DNA of 64,000 bases from Bradysia coprophila. Its lineage: Eukaryota > Arthropoda > Insecta > Diptera > Sciaridae. The DNA lies in assembly GCF_014529535.1 (NCBI RefSeq), contig NC_050737.1, positions 8,410,867 through 8,474,866 on the forward strand, given 5' to 3'. The notes below the pieces were generated by a model that was given only the letters and a program-made list of their open reading frames with translations, was not told where the DNA came from and did no database searches. Positions 24,156-35,260 of this stretch are shown here, piece by piece. Every line of letters begins with the position of its first letter. Within the stretch, counting starts at the first letter, position 1. The translations under genes and the position numbers were made by a program.

Positions 24156-25847
24156 TTACATTGACGAATGCTCTCTAATCCAGTCAGCAAATGAGGAAAC
24201 CTTAGCGTACACGTCAGGATTACCAAGCCCACATCTGATTCGATTAATGAGATACATTTTACATTATCAATCAATAGCAGTCGTATACATACTCGACATC
24301 GCAAAAAGGACTCGACTAATACTTACGGAAGTCCGAAGTTGACGATTCCAACAAGCTTTTTGTCATAAACAAGTGGACCACCGCTATCAGCCTGTGCAGA
24401 CGATAATTTGGGTATTAACTGTGTGTCAAAGACTATTCAAGCTAAAATTATTTACCCTACAAGCGCCACCTCGTAAACTAATTGTGCAAACATGATGGTC
24501 TTGAATGTAGTCACCAAAGCGTGCCTTTTTACATATATCCTTTAAAAGAATGTGTAAGTTGACATATTGCAGTTTATTCGGTATATAGCCAGCCTGTAAT
24601 GTAAAATGATTTCGTTTAGGCGAAAACAGTAACAACAAACTATAAACACAAGGACACTTCAGGACACCAACAAAATGCTGTTCTTTGATGTTACCACCAG
24701 TATTTATTAATACAGTATTTAAGGAGAGCGATTTTTTGACCACTTTCAAAGCACCTAGCAGGGTAAAAGAGGTCAAATAGAGTAGTTTTTTGATACCAAT
24801 AATACCATTAGCAGCCTTAATGGTAATTTTGCAATGACATTATGAAAAAAAGGTATGGAAATATTCGCATACTTCGATTAAATCACTACTTTATTTTTTT
24901 CTATTACCCTGCTAGGTGCTTTGCCACTTTGTTTAAACTGTCTCGGGGTCACACGTCAAAATGAGAGAAATCACATACAAATTTAAACTAGGCTCAACTC
25001 TCAATTTCTTTTTTCATTGATGAATATTTGACAGCTGACCCCGGGAAAAATTAAATTTAACTGGCTTTCGCCTTCCTTAAACACTGTATACTCTATTGAG
25101 CAAGTCAATGAGGACTGTAACGTAAATGAATATTAAAAAAGTGCGTTTTCAGTGTTTCAACCCGAATGAAAGCCTGGTTCATTACCATTCAGTAATCGTC
25201 TTAGCTTAGTAGAAACTGTAAGCTTACTTCTATATTACCCCATCCAGTAAGTTGAACTTCAGCACCATCTGGAACTTCTCTATCATCCAATTCGATTGAC
25301 CTTACTTTGTCACTAAATTCAATTGGTCCTTTTACTTTCACAAGAGCAATGTCATAGGCACCTTCGGGATTGTTATAGTGCTCATGGGATATTAGGCGTT
25401 CAGCTTCATAGTATGTTCCACCACTTCTTAATTCATTAGACCCAACCATAATTCTGACCCAATTTTCAGATTTTCCCACAACACAGTGACTGGCCGTTAA
25501 GACAAAATTTTCATTTATTATAGCACAGCCGCAGTAATGTTCTTCAAAAACTTGGAGTGAACATTGGTATGGAGCTAATCCTTCTGGCACAGTTTTCCCA
25601 CCGGCGATGTAATTTGTTGCCTCACGGTCAATGTCTTGAGGTGTTAGGGGTTTGTAATTTGGAGTATAATCGTCATGAAGTGCATAGGCTGAGTTAATAA
25701 AAAAAGAAAAAAAAAATCTTGTCAATTTAACCAAATAAAATTCGAAATTCACTCACTTAATTTTTCGATGGTATTCGAGTTAGGGTTATTCAGAACCCCG
25801 TAAATTGACTGTAAAATACAGAAGATGACGAGTATTTGAAGCTTCAT
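24156..25847 (-). CDS. Chymotrypsin-like secreted serine protease 1
   Basis: Five exons on minus: 25757-25847, 25228-25688, 24456-24593, 24327-24391, 24156-24234, giving 277 aa. Signal peptide at residues 1-17 (MKLQILVIFCILQSIYG); mature IAGG at 58 after Tyr. Catalytic His98, Asp143 and Ser233. The residue equivalent to 189 is Gly227, and position 193 is Ala231 (CRADSGGP). The C-terminus is NPDVYAKVSSFADWIREH. An open frame extends 5' to another ATG at 25931, but the paralogues and the signal peptide favour 25847. Intron 2 contains a 374-bp TA-flanked transposon. AATAAA at 24087-24092 is in the same relative place as in gene 2. Closest in sequence to gene 2 and to the fragment at 10.2 kb. Confidence 0.9.
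24713..25086. mobile_element. TA-flanked Tc1/mariner-like MITE in a chymotrypsin intron
   Basis: Ends CAGTATTTAAGGAGAGCGA and CAGTGTTTAAGGAAGGCGA (inverted), each bordered by TA (24711-24712 and 25087-25088). An inner inverted pair with CACCTAGCAGGGTAA (24752-24767 against 24904-24919) suggests a second unit inside. The subterminal sequence of the right end (shared CATCAATGAAAAAAGAAATT) recurs at 41646-41735. No transposase. Confidence 0.7.
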
Positions 25848-25936
25848 TCTTGCGAGCGATTTCCACCTTATTAGCTGGACGTCCTCAATCGAATTAACTT
25901 TTAACTCGCGAATGTTAGACAAGTTTTTCATTTTCT

Positions 25937-25954
25937 TGAAGCGACAATGTCTTA
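25937..25954 (-). promoter_or_regulatory. Conserved upstream element of chymotrypsin 1
   Basis: On minus, GACATTGTCGCTTCAAG lies 90 bp upstream of the chosen ATG and resembles the elements before the other two chymotrypsin genes. Confidence 0.35.
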
Positions 25955-25989
25955 AAAGGTTAAATTCATAGATTACAAATTAGCGGATT

Positions 25990-27860
25990 AAGCACAGGGT
26001 GGTATTGCGCACATTCGTTGAAGTATTTTAAAATTCAATTTACTAATGAATTGCGTTATAAAGGTACTTGCCGTATATTACGTACCTGATTGTAAATTTG
26101 TGTGAGGCTTACGGAACGAGTCGTAGGCTAGTGATATTTTCGCACAAGCTATAAAAACGATTTAAAATCAATAAGAGTGACGTAAAGGTGTTAAGGAATC
26201 TCGCGCCGCGTCATTCACAATAATTCACAAAGTGACATCTTCCTTATACAAAATGTGTCAAAATGTGAATTATTGTGAATGACGCGGCGCGAGATTCCTA
26301 GCAACCGACGTAAAGTGCATTTCAATTTTCTATTTTTATTCTAACTGTATCGCTCTGGATATTGGATGTGATTACAACCTAGAAAGTTCAAGTTTTATCG
26401 GTAATAACATTATCAAATCTTTGTACATATGACGGCAATCGTACTTATGTAAAATTTAATTTAATTCTTTGCATCTTACATTGATAATTGAAAATACAAA
26501 ATAAGCGGACACTCGAATGCAAAATGCACCTCTAAAAAAACATTCCGTATATCTCAAACCAATTATCAGATTGAGCCTGTTACGAATCAAGGTGACCTGA
26601 CACATGATTTATAATCAAACAGTCAGCCAAATTTGTCGAAACAAGGTCTACAACAAGGTTTTAACTTAACTAACACGATTTTTCGCAATAGTTTGTTGGC
26701 ATAGAAAAACAAACTTATTTTGAACACTTTGTATTGAATTTATGAATGTCATGACAAGGTTGATAAATCAAACTATTTTATTCAAGATAGGAGCGAATCA
26801 CGGCAGAGTAAAGTGTCTATATAATACAGTTATCCACTTCACATTATGAAGTTTACTCTACTCTGCCGTGAGCGAGTTCAAGCATTTTAGCAGTAAAATT
26901 CAATGTATTCGGGAAAATATGTTCCAGCATCGGAATTTCTCACTTTATCAATGGAATTTTTCCTTTTACAAATATTTTGCAGCACTTTACCGTTATTTCT
27001 TCAATTTTAACCAATATCGGGAAAATATAACGGTAATTTCATTAATTATAATGGTAAAACAACTCCATTGTATTCGAGCGATTCGCATATTATTGAAATT
27101 AAGGCCGAAAAAGCCTTTTAGTTTTTATAGATACGCCATTTTGAGTGTTGGGTGAAAATGAGTGTTACTTCATTGCGGGCCGCAACACCTGGCAAAACCA
27201 AAAATTTCAAACAGCAACGTAATCTACTATTAAGCATTAGTCAGAACAAAGCTTCAGTTGTTTTTCAGCTGATCCACTCATCCAGACAAATCATCACATA
27301 CGTACCGCTTCAACGCGCTTGAGTGCAACTATTCGTTTACCCAGATGCGGCTCCAGAAGTAGATTTTCCCACTTCTGTATGTAGGGTAAATAAGAACCTG
27401 GAAAACAGCTAAAGCAAATTCATGTCTAATTTTCACTGACGTCCTCTGTATTTGGAAAAATATATAAAAATTCGCCCACCGGTGGATTACAAAAATTATG
27501 TTCTAGTCTAGTCTAGTTCTAGTCTTAAAAACAATTTGTGGTTCAAATTGACTGCTGAGTGCCGTAGCCTTGCAAGGAAAAATCACCCAAAGAACACACA
27601 GAACTGGATTGCTAATAAAAACGCTAATTTTTGCCAGAGCAGAGAGTTTATTTTATTCATTGTTACAATACATTTCCAACAGATTGAGAACATTAGTTCA
27701 AAATTTACATTATCTCTTCTACGTTTATTGACTTTGTGCTAAATTGCTAATCAAACTGCGAATATTAGATTTTGTGGATCAATCAGAGAGGCGTAGTTCA
27801 ACGATGTTTTTGGTAGTCCAATAAATTTATTTGTTTTTAGGCGATAAACCATGGACGTTG
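25990..27860. other. Intergenic block with hairpin repeats
   Basis: Contains a strong hairpin at 26197-26305 (arms GAATCTCGCGCCGCGTCAT), a unit with CGGAACGAGTCGTAGGC at 26090-26150, and a hairpin at 26793-26872 (ends CACGGCAGAGTA). No gene is supported. Confidence 0.55.
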
Positions 27861-27866
27861 ATCCGT

Positions 27867-29148
27867 TTAGATTGTAATGTGTTTCATAATCCAGTCAACA
27901 AAATAGGAAACTTTGGCAAACACGTCGGGCTTCCCAACACCGCATCTGCGTTGATTAATAGAGCAAGTCAAAAGTGAGCGATCAATGACTATCGAATCGA
28001 AGTACTAGACTCAAAAGCTAGACGACAGAGTCTGTAGTATAGATCGGACGTTTACTTACGGAACACCGAAGTTCACGACCCCAACAAGTTTATTGCCACG
28101 AAAAAGTGGTCCACCGCTATCGTACTATTTGATTAACAATGTGTTTTTGATTCAGCATCGTTTTAGTGTAAAAATCTAATTTAAATTTTATTTACTTCGC
28201 ATGCTCCTTTTCCCATTGAGCCACGGGTGCAAATATGGCTGTCGTGAACGAAAGAAGCGATTTCTCTAGTTTTTTTACATATATCCATTGGCAGAACAAA
28301 TAATCTGAGATATTGTAATTTTTGGGGTGTATCACCTTCAGCCTGTAAAAAGATTGAATTTCAAATTTCAACGAAGACAATTACTGCTACTAAATAGCTA
28401 TCACAAGCAACACACACGCACTACGAGAGTGCGATATCGGAAAATTTCTGTTCTAGGACCTTGCGTAGCCAGACATGTTTCTTTAGCATTCCCTTTCAAT
28501 GTTATTTTAAATTTATCTTCGCTTTAAGATATAAGGACACCTGCGTTTTATTACTAGCCCCACGGGTAATCATCTTTAATAATAACTGTAGGCTTACTTG
28601 CAATCTACCCCATCCAGTGAGTCCAACTTCAGTACCACCTAGAAGTTCTTTATCTTCCAGTTCGATTGGCTTAACGTTTTCGCCGAATTCGATTGATCCC
28701 TTTACTTTAACCAGAGCAATGTCATTAGAACCCTTTGGCGTATTGTAGAGCTCATGGGGTATAAGTCGTTCAACTTGATAGTATCTACCACCACATTTTA
28801 AATTATTACTTCCAACCATAACATTGACCTCTTCTGGCAACGATGAATTAACGCAGTGACTGGCTGTTACGACAAACTTTGAATTGATCACGGCGCAACC
28901 GCAGAAATGTTCTCCATAACTCTGTAACGAGCACTGGAACGTAGCCTGATCTTCTCCTGCCTCTTCTCCACCGACAATGTAAAGGACACCGGAAGGGCCA
29001 AATCGCGCTATCGAAGAAAAAAACAAGTAAAATTTTCACGAATTCGTAAATCGAGTCGTAAACATTTACTTAAAACATCTTCGGCGTTATTCGGGAAACC
29101 ATGAATCGACTGTAAAATACAGTAGACGACGAATACTTGTAACCTCAT
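27867..29148 (-). CDS. Chymotrypsin-like secreted serine protease 3 (divergent)
   Basis: Five exons on minus: 29070-29148, 28598-29007, 28196-28342, 28060-28124, 27867-27945, with the same intron phases as genes 1 and 2, giving 259 aa. Signal peptide MRLQVFVVYCILQSIHG; mature IVGG at 37 after Tyr. The triad is His77 (TASHC), Asp122 (SNDIALV) and Ser215. The active-site motif reads CEYDSGGP, so position 193 is Tyr in place of the usual Gly; position 189 is Gly209. The propeptide is shorter than in genes 1 and 2. AATAAA at 27826-27831. The triad and cysteines look intact, but the bulky residue at 193 would alter the oxyanion region and inhibitor fit, so altered or lost activity is possible. Confidence 0.9.
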
Positions 29149-29257
29149 TTCTGCGAGGTATATTCAGAAACTTATTCACTGGGCGAATCGAATGAACTAT
29201 TGAAGTTATTTGATGTTTGATCATCGCTATATTTGATCTAAACCCAATTATTGAACT

Positions 29258-29276
29258 GTAAGCGATAATGTTTCAA
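29258..29276 (-). promoter_or_regulatory. Conserved upstream element of chymotrypsin 3
   Basis: AACATTATCGCTTACAG on minus, 110 bp upstream of the start, resembles the elements of genes 1 and 2. Confidence 0.3.
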
Positions 29277-29344
29277 GGCTACATGATAATCAAACTTTTT
29301 ATTAAGATTTTGTTAACAGATGAAGACAGAGTAGTATTGCAAAT

Positions 29345-30150
29345 CAGGCATGAGCGCCGACGGAGAAACCTCGGCGGCGGCTAGCCGAAAAAAATTTCTC
29401 GGCGGCGGCGAAAAAGTCGGCTTGAGCCGGCTTAAAACGGCTCGGCTGGAGGTTCCTTTTAACTTTTTTTCAAAATAAAAACGTTTAGATAAATTCATGG
29501 AAAATGAACTAGTAAGCATGAAAATGAAATTGTACGGAAAGCGAAAATGTAGGTAGATTAGGTTGTTCAAAGTGCAAGTGGAACTGGTCTTGTTACAAGC
29601 AAGTCTCTAAGTCTAAGGTTCACTAACACGTCAAGTTTTATTGCCTCAAAACTTGAACTAAATGGAAAATCATGCTCCGGTACACTCATTTAACTCATTA
29701 AGAAAATGGTTTTCGATAAGAAATGTAAAGCTCACGAAAATCAAGTAAAAATTGAAAAGAAAAAAAAATCGAGAAAATTCGCAAAGATCGATAAAGTTTT
29801 CTCAAATTTGTGAATTAACTGATTGTGCGCCTTCGGCTCGTTCCGCAAAGGTCATACTTGCCAAAACAACAAACTTAGAAGCGAGAACGTAATATACCAT
29901 TCTGGAAAATTCATGAAAATTCAAGAAAATTTTCAAAATTTTCTTAATTTTGTAAAAAAAAATCAAAAAGTACTTGAGCTGCTTAGGATCAACAGGAAAT
30001 TTCACCTTTCGAAATCTTTATTTCATTTTTCAGCCGTTTCAAGCCGGCTTGAGCCGTGTTTTTGGCACCGGCGCGGCTGCGGCGCGGCTTGCTCAAAAAT
30101 GGCCGGCGGCGGCTTAATCGGCGGCTTATTTTCGGCGGCGCTCATGCCTG
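29345..30150. mobile_element. Non-autonomous hAT element with GC-rich ends (806 bp)
   Basis: Terminal inverted repeats start CAGGCATGAGCGCCG, and an exact 8-bp duplication TTGCAAAT flanks the element (29337-29344, 30151-30158). Subterminal regions are packed with CGGCGG/CCGCCG and GCCGGCTTGAGCCG motifs, in sharp contrast to the AT-rich interior. No transposase is seen. Confidence 0.85.
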
Positions 30151-30159
30151 TTGCAAATG

Positions 30160-30750
30160 TGAAATGATGCTTATTTGCTTCCTGACGTTCTGGGAAGTAT
30201 ATTATTACGTACGTTGTACATAATCCAGAAGGCTCGGATTCGTAGTAGTTCGTTCGTCATTATCTTCTCAGTGTTTCTCTTTTACTTCAGCTTTATATAG
30301 AAATAGAAATAGCAAACACTTGTTCAAATATTTTACAACACAGATCGGCACGTTTTTGAGACCCGTTCAATTTGAACGGTGGCTTAAAATTTAATTAATC
30401 TTAAATGTTTTTAAGTGAGATGAAGCGGGTTTTAAAAAAAAGAAGAATTTTTCAGACTTTTCCTAGGTTTATTATTACTCAAACAGAAAATTCCGTGTGT
30501 ACTTCATATGATAGTGTTGTCAAATTTCTATATACCTGCTTTAAACACGTAGGAAATTTTTCGTAAAAAGGGCATGGATTCGCGTCTTTAATTTAGCCAT
30601 GCAGATCTCTAAATTTGCTCGGAGGGGTTTGGTAAGCACGGTTCAACATATTTATTCCGTACGTATTTTCACCCAATAGAGTATATAAACGTTAACTTAG
30701 CAAGTACAACGTTAGTAAGGTGCTTAACTTGTCAACACTTTTCCGTAAAA
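30160..30750. other. Intergenic stretch, no gene recognised
   Basis: AT-rich, without a supported gene or repeat. Confidence 0.5.
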
Positions 30751-30751
30751 C

Positions 30752-31095
30752 ATGAAACATTTTGTGTTCACAGTTCTTGGTGATTTCTTTCTCATCTTTA
30801 ATGACAAAATTAAAACTTTAATCGTTTAATTTCGTATACATATAGGTACAGTCTTTATGCTGACAGTGTGTAATGCTCGAACTCCTACAACATCGAATTG
30901 CGATTGGACATGTCCTCCTAACGTCAACCTCTTTGTGTAGAAACAAATCCTAATTTGGTTATACCTATGGACTTTCCTAGTGCATGTGCATTAGCATTAC
31001 ACATTTGCAAATATCCGTCATATGGTGTGTTCTTGACGAATCTACAATATAAAAAAACTGTTCCACTAAAAAATCCTTGTTTTCAGAGTACGTGA
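30752..31095 (+). pseudogene. Kazal-like secreted inhibitor gene, apparently frameshifted
   Basis: Exon 1 (30752-30779) and exon 2 (from 30846 after ATATAG) join in phase to give a convincing signal peptide, MKHFVFTVLG then TVFMLTVCNA, followed by NCDWTCPPNVN. The frame stops soon after, but another frame from about 30940 continues LCVETNPNLVIP, SACALALHIC and KYPSYGVFL to a TGA at 31093-31095. Taken together the cysteine order (C, CP, C, C-x6-C) is Kazal-like. Either one small shift has broken the gene, the assembly has an error, or the short 37-aa product is real. The family call is tentative. Confidence 0.45.
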
Positions 31096-31399
31096 TTTAT
31101 AAGGTGGGAGAAGAATGCTTTCCCTTGGAACTACATTGACTTCTTAAATGAAAATTCGTAAATGTGAACTTGCTTGCTCCAATAAAAAATTTCTCTTCAA
31201 AGAATTATTTTACTGACTTGTTCGTTTCGCAACAATCATGGTATCGACACAAAGCTAAATTATATCCTAATTGAAAAACTGCGAAAAAATGATAAATTTT
31301 CGATGATAATTTCGTATCCGCGTCATTTCCGGAAAAAGTGTGTCAGGAAGTGAGTTGGCTTTGAGTACAAATAATAAATGTTAGTGTTGGTCTTACTTT

Positions 31400-31870
31400 A
31401 CTTACTTAGCAGCCTTTGTCAAACCAAGGTTGTTTTGGCTGACTCTGCTAACTTGCTCCACTCGGCCAGACTCCTCCAATCCACAACCACCAAAGATCTA
31501 GTATATTTGACCACAGAGTCTATCCATCTCTTTCGTGGTCGCCCCCTCGGTCTACGCCCTTCAAATTTTCTGTCTAGGGCTTTTCCCAAAAATGTTGGAC
31601 AATTCCATATTCGTTCGTCTCCAACCACCTGCTGGTCCATGTACTGGTCCAAATATCGATCTTAAGATTCTCTTTCGAAGCAGTTCAGCATCTTCTCTTG
31701 TTTGGATGTAATGGACCACGTCTCACAACCATACATGACGATGGGCCGAACTACAGTTTTATAGAGGTGAAGTTTTGTTGCACGGGATACAAGTGATCTT
31801 TTGAACAGGTGTTTCAGTGCATAAAAGCTTCTGCTTCCTTGCGTAATTTTCATTCTGATCTCATCCTATA
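31400..31870 (-). mobile_element. 3' end of a non-LTR retrotransposon (LINE)
   Basis: On minus, two adjacent frames encode the end of a LINE reverse transcriptase: LYKTVVRPIVMYGCETW then EKMLNCFER (31853-31662), and GRRPRGRPRKRWIDSV (31652-31419). This order and wording match the C-terminal part of LINE polyproteins of the RTE/CR1-like kind. The copy is 5'-truncated with a frame change between the pieces. It lies just outside the start of segmental copy B. Confidence 0.8.
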
Positions 31871-31879
31871 TATCACTCA

Positions 31880-32346
31880 TTACGTTTTTGTGGTTGTCTA
31901 ACTCCGAGAAAACGCAATAGATCCGCAAAGACTAGCAAAAATCAGGTTTCGAGCAGTGAAATTTCGCTTTATTGTGACAATTACAATCGAATGTTTGTAG
32001 TGTTGAAATTATTTACCAGCATTCATGCTGATCCACCCAAAATTGCTCTTCCTTTTTTTGTGATCCGCTGAACATTACCGTTATACCTTCAGTTTATATA
32101 CACTTTGCATGTAGCAAAGAGCGTGTCAGAAATACATAAGTCAACATCACCAAAGGCTCTATATACCTTAGAATTTTCGCTATTTTTATCACTGCGCTTT
32201 AGCCTTTGTACAGAAGACTTTGACATCACTAACGAACAATTCAGATCAAGTTGCTCTTGTGAATTTAAATCATCGAAACATCAATTTTATTAACATTTTA
32301 CACAATTTCTCATCATTGCCCAGAAACGAGATAAATTGTTACTAAA
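31880..32346. repeat. Upstream part of segmental copy B
   Basis: From about 31960 it matches 11860-12175 of copy A. No gene of its own. Confidence 0.6.
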
Positions 32347-32692
32347 ATGAACTCTTCTTGCGAGAATTACTCGGATTGTGAATGGTTTCAAGATTGCGGT
32401 CCCAGACACAGATGCAGAATGTGAGGGTTCAAAATGATTCAATTTTCGACAGTTAACTTTAATAATTTTTACTCAATGTAGTTCCCAATGGCACTTTTTA
32501 TATTTGGCCCTCGGTATGCTATCCATTATGATCATTTTGGATTCCCTTTGGTAATAATGTAGAAAAAAAAGAACTCAGGATCAGAATCATCTTTTAAAAT
32601 TTTGCAGGATCATCTATGACTACAAGAAAAATGGGACGTTCCTACCACTCTTACGGTTTGGACGACGACTGCGTCGACTGCATCGGATCTGA
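32347..32692 (+). CDS. N1b: novel 75-aa 4-Cys single-pass membrane protein
   Basis: Three exons, 32347-32420, 32482-32550 and 32608-32692, join without a stop to a 75-aa product. Exon 1 encodes MNSSCENYSDCEWFQDC and GPRHRC, spaced C-x5-C-x5-C-x5-C, and ends at a phase-2 donor (GTGAGG) two codons after the last Cys. Exon 2, after CAATGTAG, is 69 nt and holds one hydrophobic helix, FLYLALGMLSIMIILDSL, ending in a Trp codon split by the second phase-2 intron (GTAATA). Exon 3, after TTTTGCAG, encodes IIYDYKKNGTFLPL and a strongly basic tail, RFGRRLRRLHRI. Exon 2 length, both intron phases and the Cys position relative to intron 1 equal those of N2a/N2b, showing common ancestry. No signal peptide or known domain is recognised. 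An antimicrobial-like amphipathic tail or a receptor-binding ectodomain is speculation. Confidence 0.7.
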
Positions 32693-32699
32693 GAATTCT

Positions 32700-33980
32700 A
32701 TGACTAGTTAACACGATTCCATTTGTTCATGGATTACGTTTGGCGTTAAGTAATTAATAGAAAAATTCAAGTTTGTAAATTTTATTGTAAAACGTGAATT
32801 AGGAATGTGTCTTTTACCTCAGTAAAATTTAAAATTCAACTGACCTAAGGCCAAAATCTGAAAATATTACTTTTTAAATGACTCCACTAACTTCACAGTC
32901 ACAATCTGTAACAATTATTGTCCTTACTATTAATCTCGTCTGGTTACTTCGACGATAGTATTCTCTGATTTCTAGCAGTCTTTAAACAATGATTTTTGTT
33001 TTCCAACTATAAAAAGCGTTTAGACAAAAAACATTCGGACAAATCAGAATGAAAAGTAAAGTTTAAAAAAAATAGGGATAAAACGACTCAATATAGGCCG
33101 AGGGCCCTTATGCATATCAGTCCCTCATAAGGTCGCGGTTTGAAACCTATGTGAAAGAGTACGTATCCAATACCAAAAACATTTGTTCTACAACTTTCTT
33201 GGGCCCTAACGAAGGTAGGTCTAGTGTTAAAATAGGCCGTCATATATTTTAGAAAATCTAAGTTAGTGCCATTGAAGCATCTACGATTTTATTAGAATTT
33301 TCAAGTTTTGAAATACTTTTATGTAGTGCGCATATATTTATTTCGTGTGCGTAAGTATTCATTCGATGAAAGCGTGAAATCGCTACAGTGCATAAAATCT
33401 TGTTGCTCACTTGCCTATGTGTCTAAACCGGAATTTCAGCTTCGTCTTGGGTTGACAATTTTCATATCTATTGCGTAAAATTTTTATTTAGGCGTATGTT
33501 AGCAAAATAGCTATTCGGACATTCATATTATATTACCGTGCATAAGCATGTAAAATGTGTTACGTCACTGCTTGTAAATGCTTGTTTAGGCAAGTGTGAG
33601 GTTTGCGGAACGAGCCGAAGGCGACAAACAGTGACGATTATTAGGCTATAAACCTCCCTGTCGGCAAAATAAAAATCTCCAAACAAGGACGTAAGGAAGT
33701 TTGTATTTAGAGCCGATGGCGAGTGAATAAGCAAATTTTAGCGCAGGTACGTATTATATTTCATTCAAAAACGTTAGGTAAAGTTTAATTTACTTTACGG
33801 AGAGAAAACTTTACCTCAAGTTTTTGAAAATACCTTACGGCAATGGGGCAAATGATGGAAATGGTATTTCTTATGTGTTTGCTGATCTTGACTACGCCTA
33901 GATCGGTAAATCTTACACAAGAAGTACCATTTCCATCTTTTGCCCCATTGTTAAGTAATGAACTATTTAGGGATGGGAGA
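32700..33980. repeat. Segmental copy B, non-coding part
   Basis: Matches copy A at 12530-12840, 14448-14650 and 15950-16050. It includes a hairpin unit with CGGAACGAGCCGAAGG (33590-33640) and a palindromic MITE, 33841-33953 (arms CAATGGGGCAAATGATGG / CCATCTTTTGCCCCATTG), absent from copy A. Confidence 0.6.
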
Positions 33981-33981
33981 C

Positions 33982-35062
33982 CACGGTGGGGTTGAACAAA
34001 ACTTAAATAGAGTCGCGACACCACCTCTGATTTTTTTTAATATTCTTATTGAGGGACTCGAGTACTATAAGGAACCACATTCAGTTCGCAAAATTTTCCA
34101 GCCGTTTCGGAGAACCGGCACTCATGGCCGTGCGGGACCGACGAGTCAATTTGAATACAGATTGTTATCGCAACGGATAGACCACGTAGCTACAGCCAGC
34201 TAAAGTCGAAAATTCGACATCTTTGAATGGTGATATTTCCAAGACGAAGAAATATTGAAACTCTTTGAATGGCGATATTGGTAGAGGATTCCATGCTCTA
34301 TTAAACGCCGAGAATGGATTTTACAAAATTTGTCTGAATTGTACAATATTTGAAAAATTTTATTTTCACCATCCTCGGCGAAACTAGGACTCATCTGCAA
34401 TAGACAGGTTGACCCTTTCTGCAACAAAACAATAATGCCTGATCAGCCTGCAGTCTAAGCTTTACAACGATACCACACTCGCCATACCAGCCTCACAACA
34501 AGTATCTGTTGCGACATTTTGTTTGCAGCAAGGTCACTCTACGACGAAATTTTCAATTTATCATCTATCTTCAAGTGCCAGTTCCCTTAGGATGAGTGGA
34601 ATTGTTATGCATTCTTCATAAATAAGTGGTTCAAGTTATTTGCAGCAATTCTTACATTAATTACGTGTATCTGGAGTCGATTAAAGCTGATTTCGCTAGC
34701 CATTAGAGGAAATTTACCCTAAAAATATGTGGAAATCAGCTTTAACCGACTCCAGATACACGTAATTAATGTAAGAATTGCTGCAAATAACTTGAACCAC
34801 TTATTTATGAAGAATGCATAACAATTCCACTCATCCTAAGGGAACTGGCACTTGAAGATAGATGATAAATTGAAAATTTCGTTCAACATTCAAATTGACT
34901 CGTCGGTCCCGCACGGCCATGAGTGCCGGTTCTCCGAAACGGCTGGAAAATTTTGCGAACTGAATGTGGTTCCTTATAGTACTCGAGTCCCTCAATAAGA
35001 ATATTAAAAAAAATCAGAGGTGGTGTCGCGACTCTATTTAAGTTTTGTTCAATCCCACCGTG
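33982..35062. mobile_element. Foldback transposon with 4-bp target duplication (1081 bp)
   Basis: Outer arms 33982-34166 and 34887-35062 are inverted, beginning CACGGTGGG and TTGAACAAAAC, with AGAC duplicated at both sides (33978-33981, 35063-35066). Copy A at about 16050 shows the unoccupied site GGGAGACGTTC. Inside is a second, near-perfect palindrome at 34534-34881. CAC ends with a 4-bp duplication resemble Chapaev-type elements, but no transposase is present. Confidence 0.7.
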
Positions 35063-35260
35063 AGACGTTCAAATTATCGATATTATCAATTGAAAGTAAT
35101 TATCGATAATCTATTAATTATATACCATTATCAATATTATCGTTCGGTACTTTTGAAAACCGAAATGGCAAAATTTTTAACTTTGTTTTTATACTTTTAT
35201 AATTTTGACTACGCTGACAGATTATAATAAATTAAGATCGAAGTAAGGTATTGAAGTATT

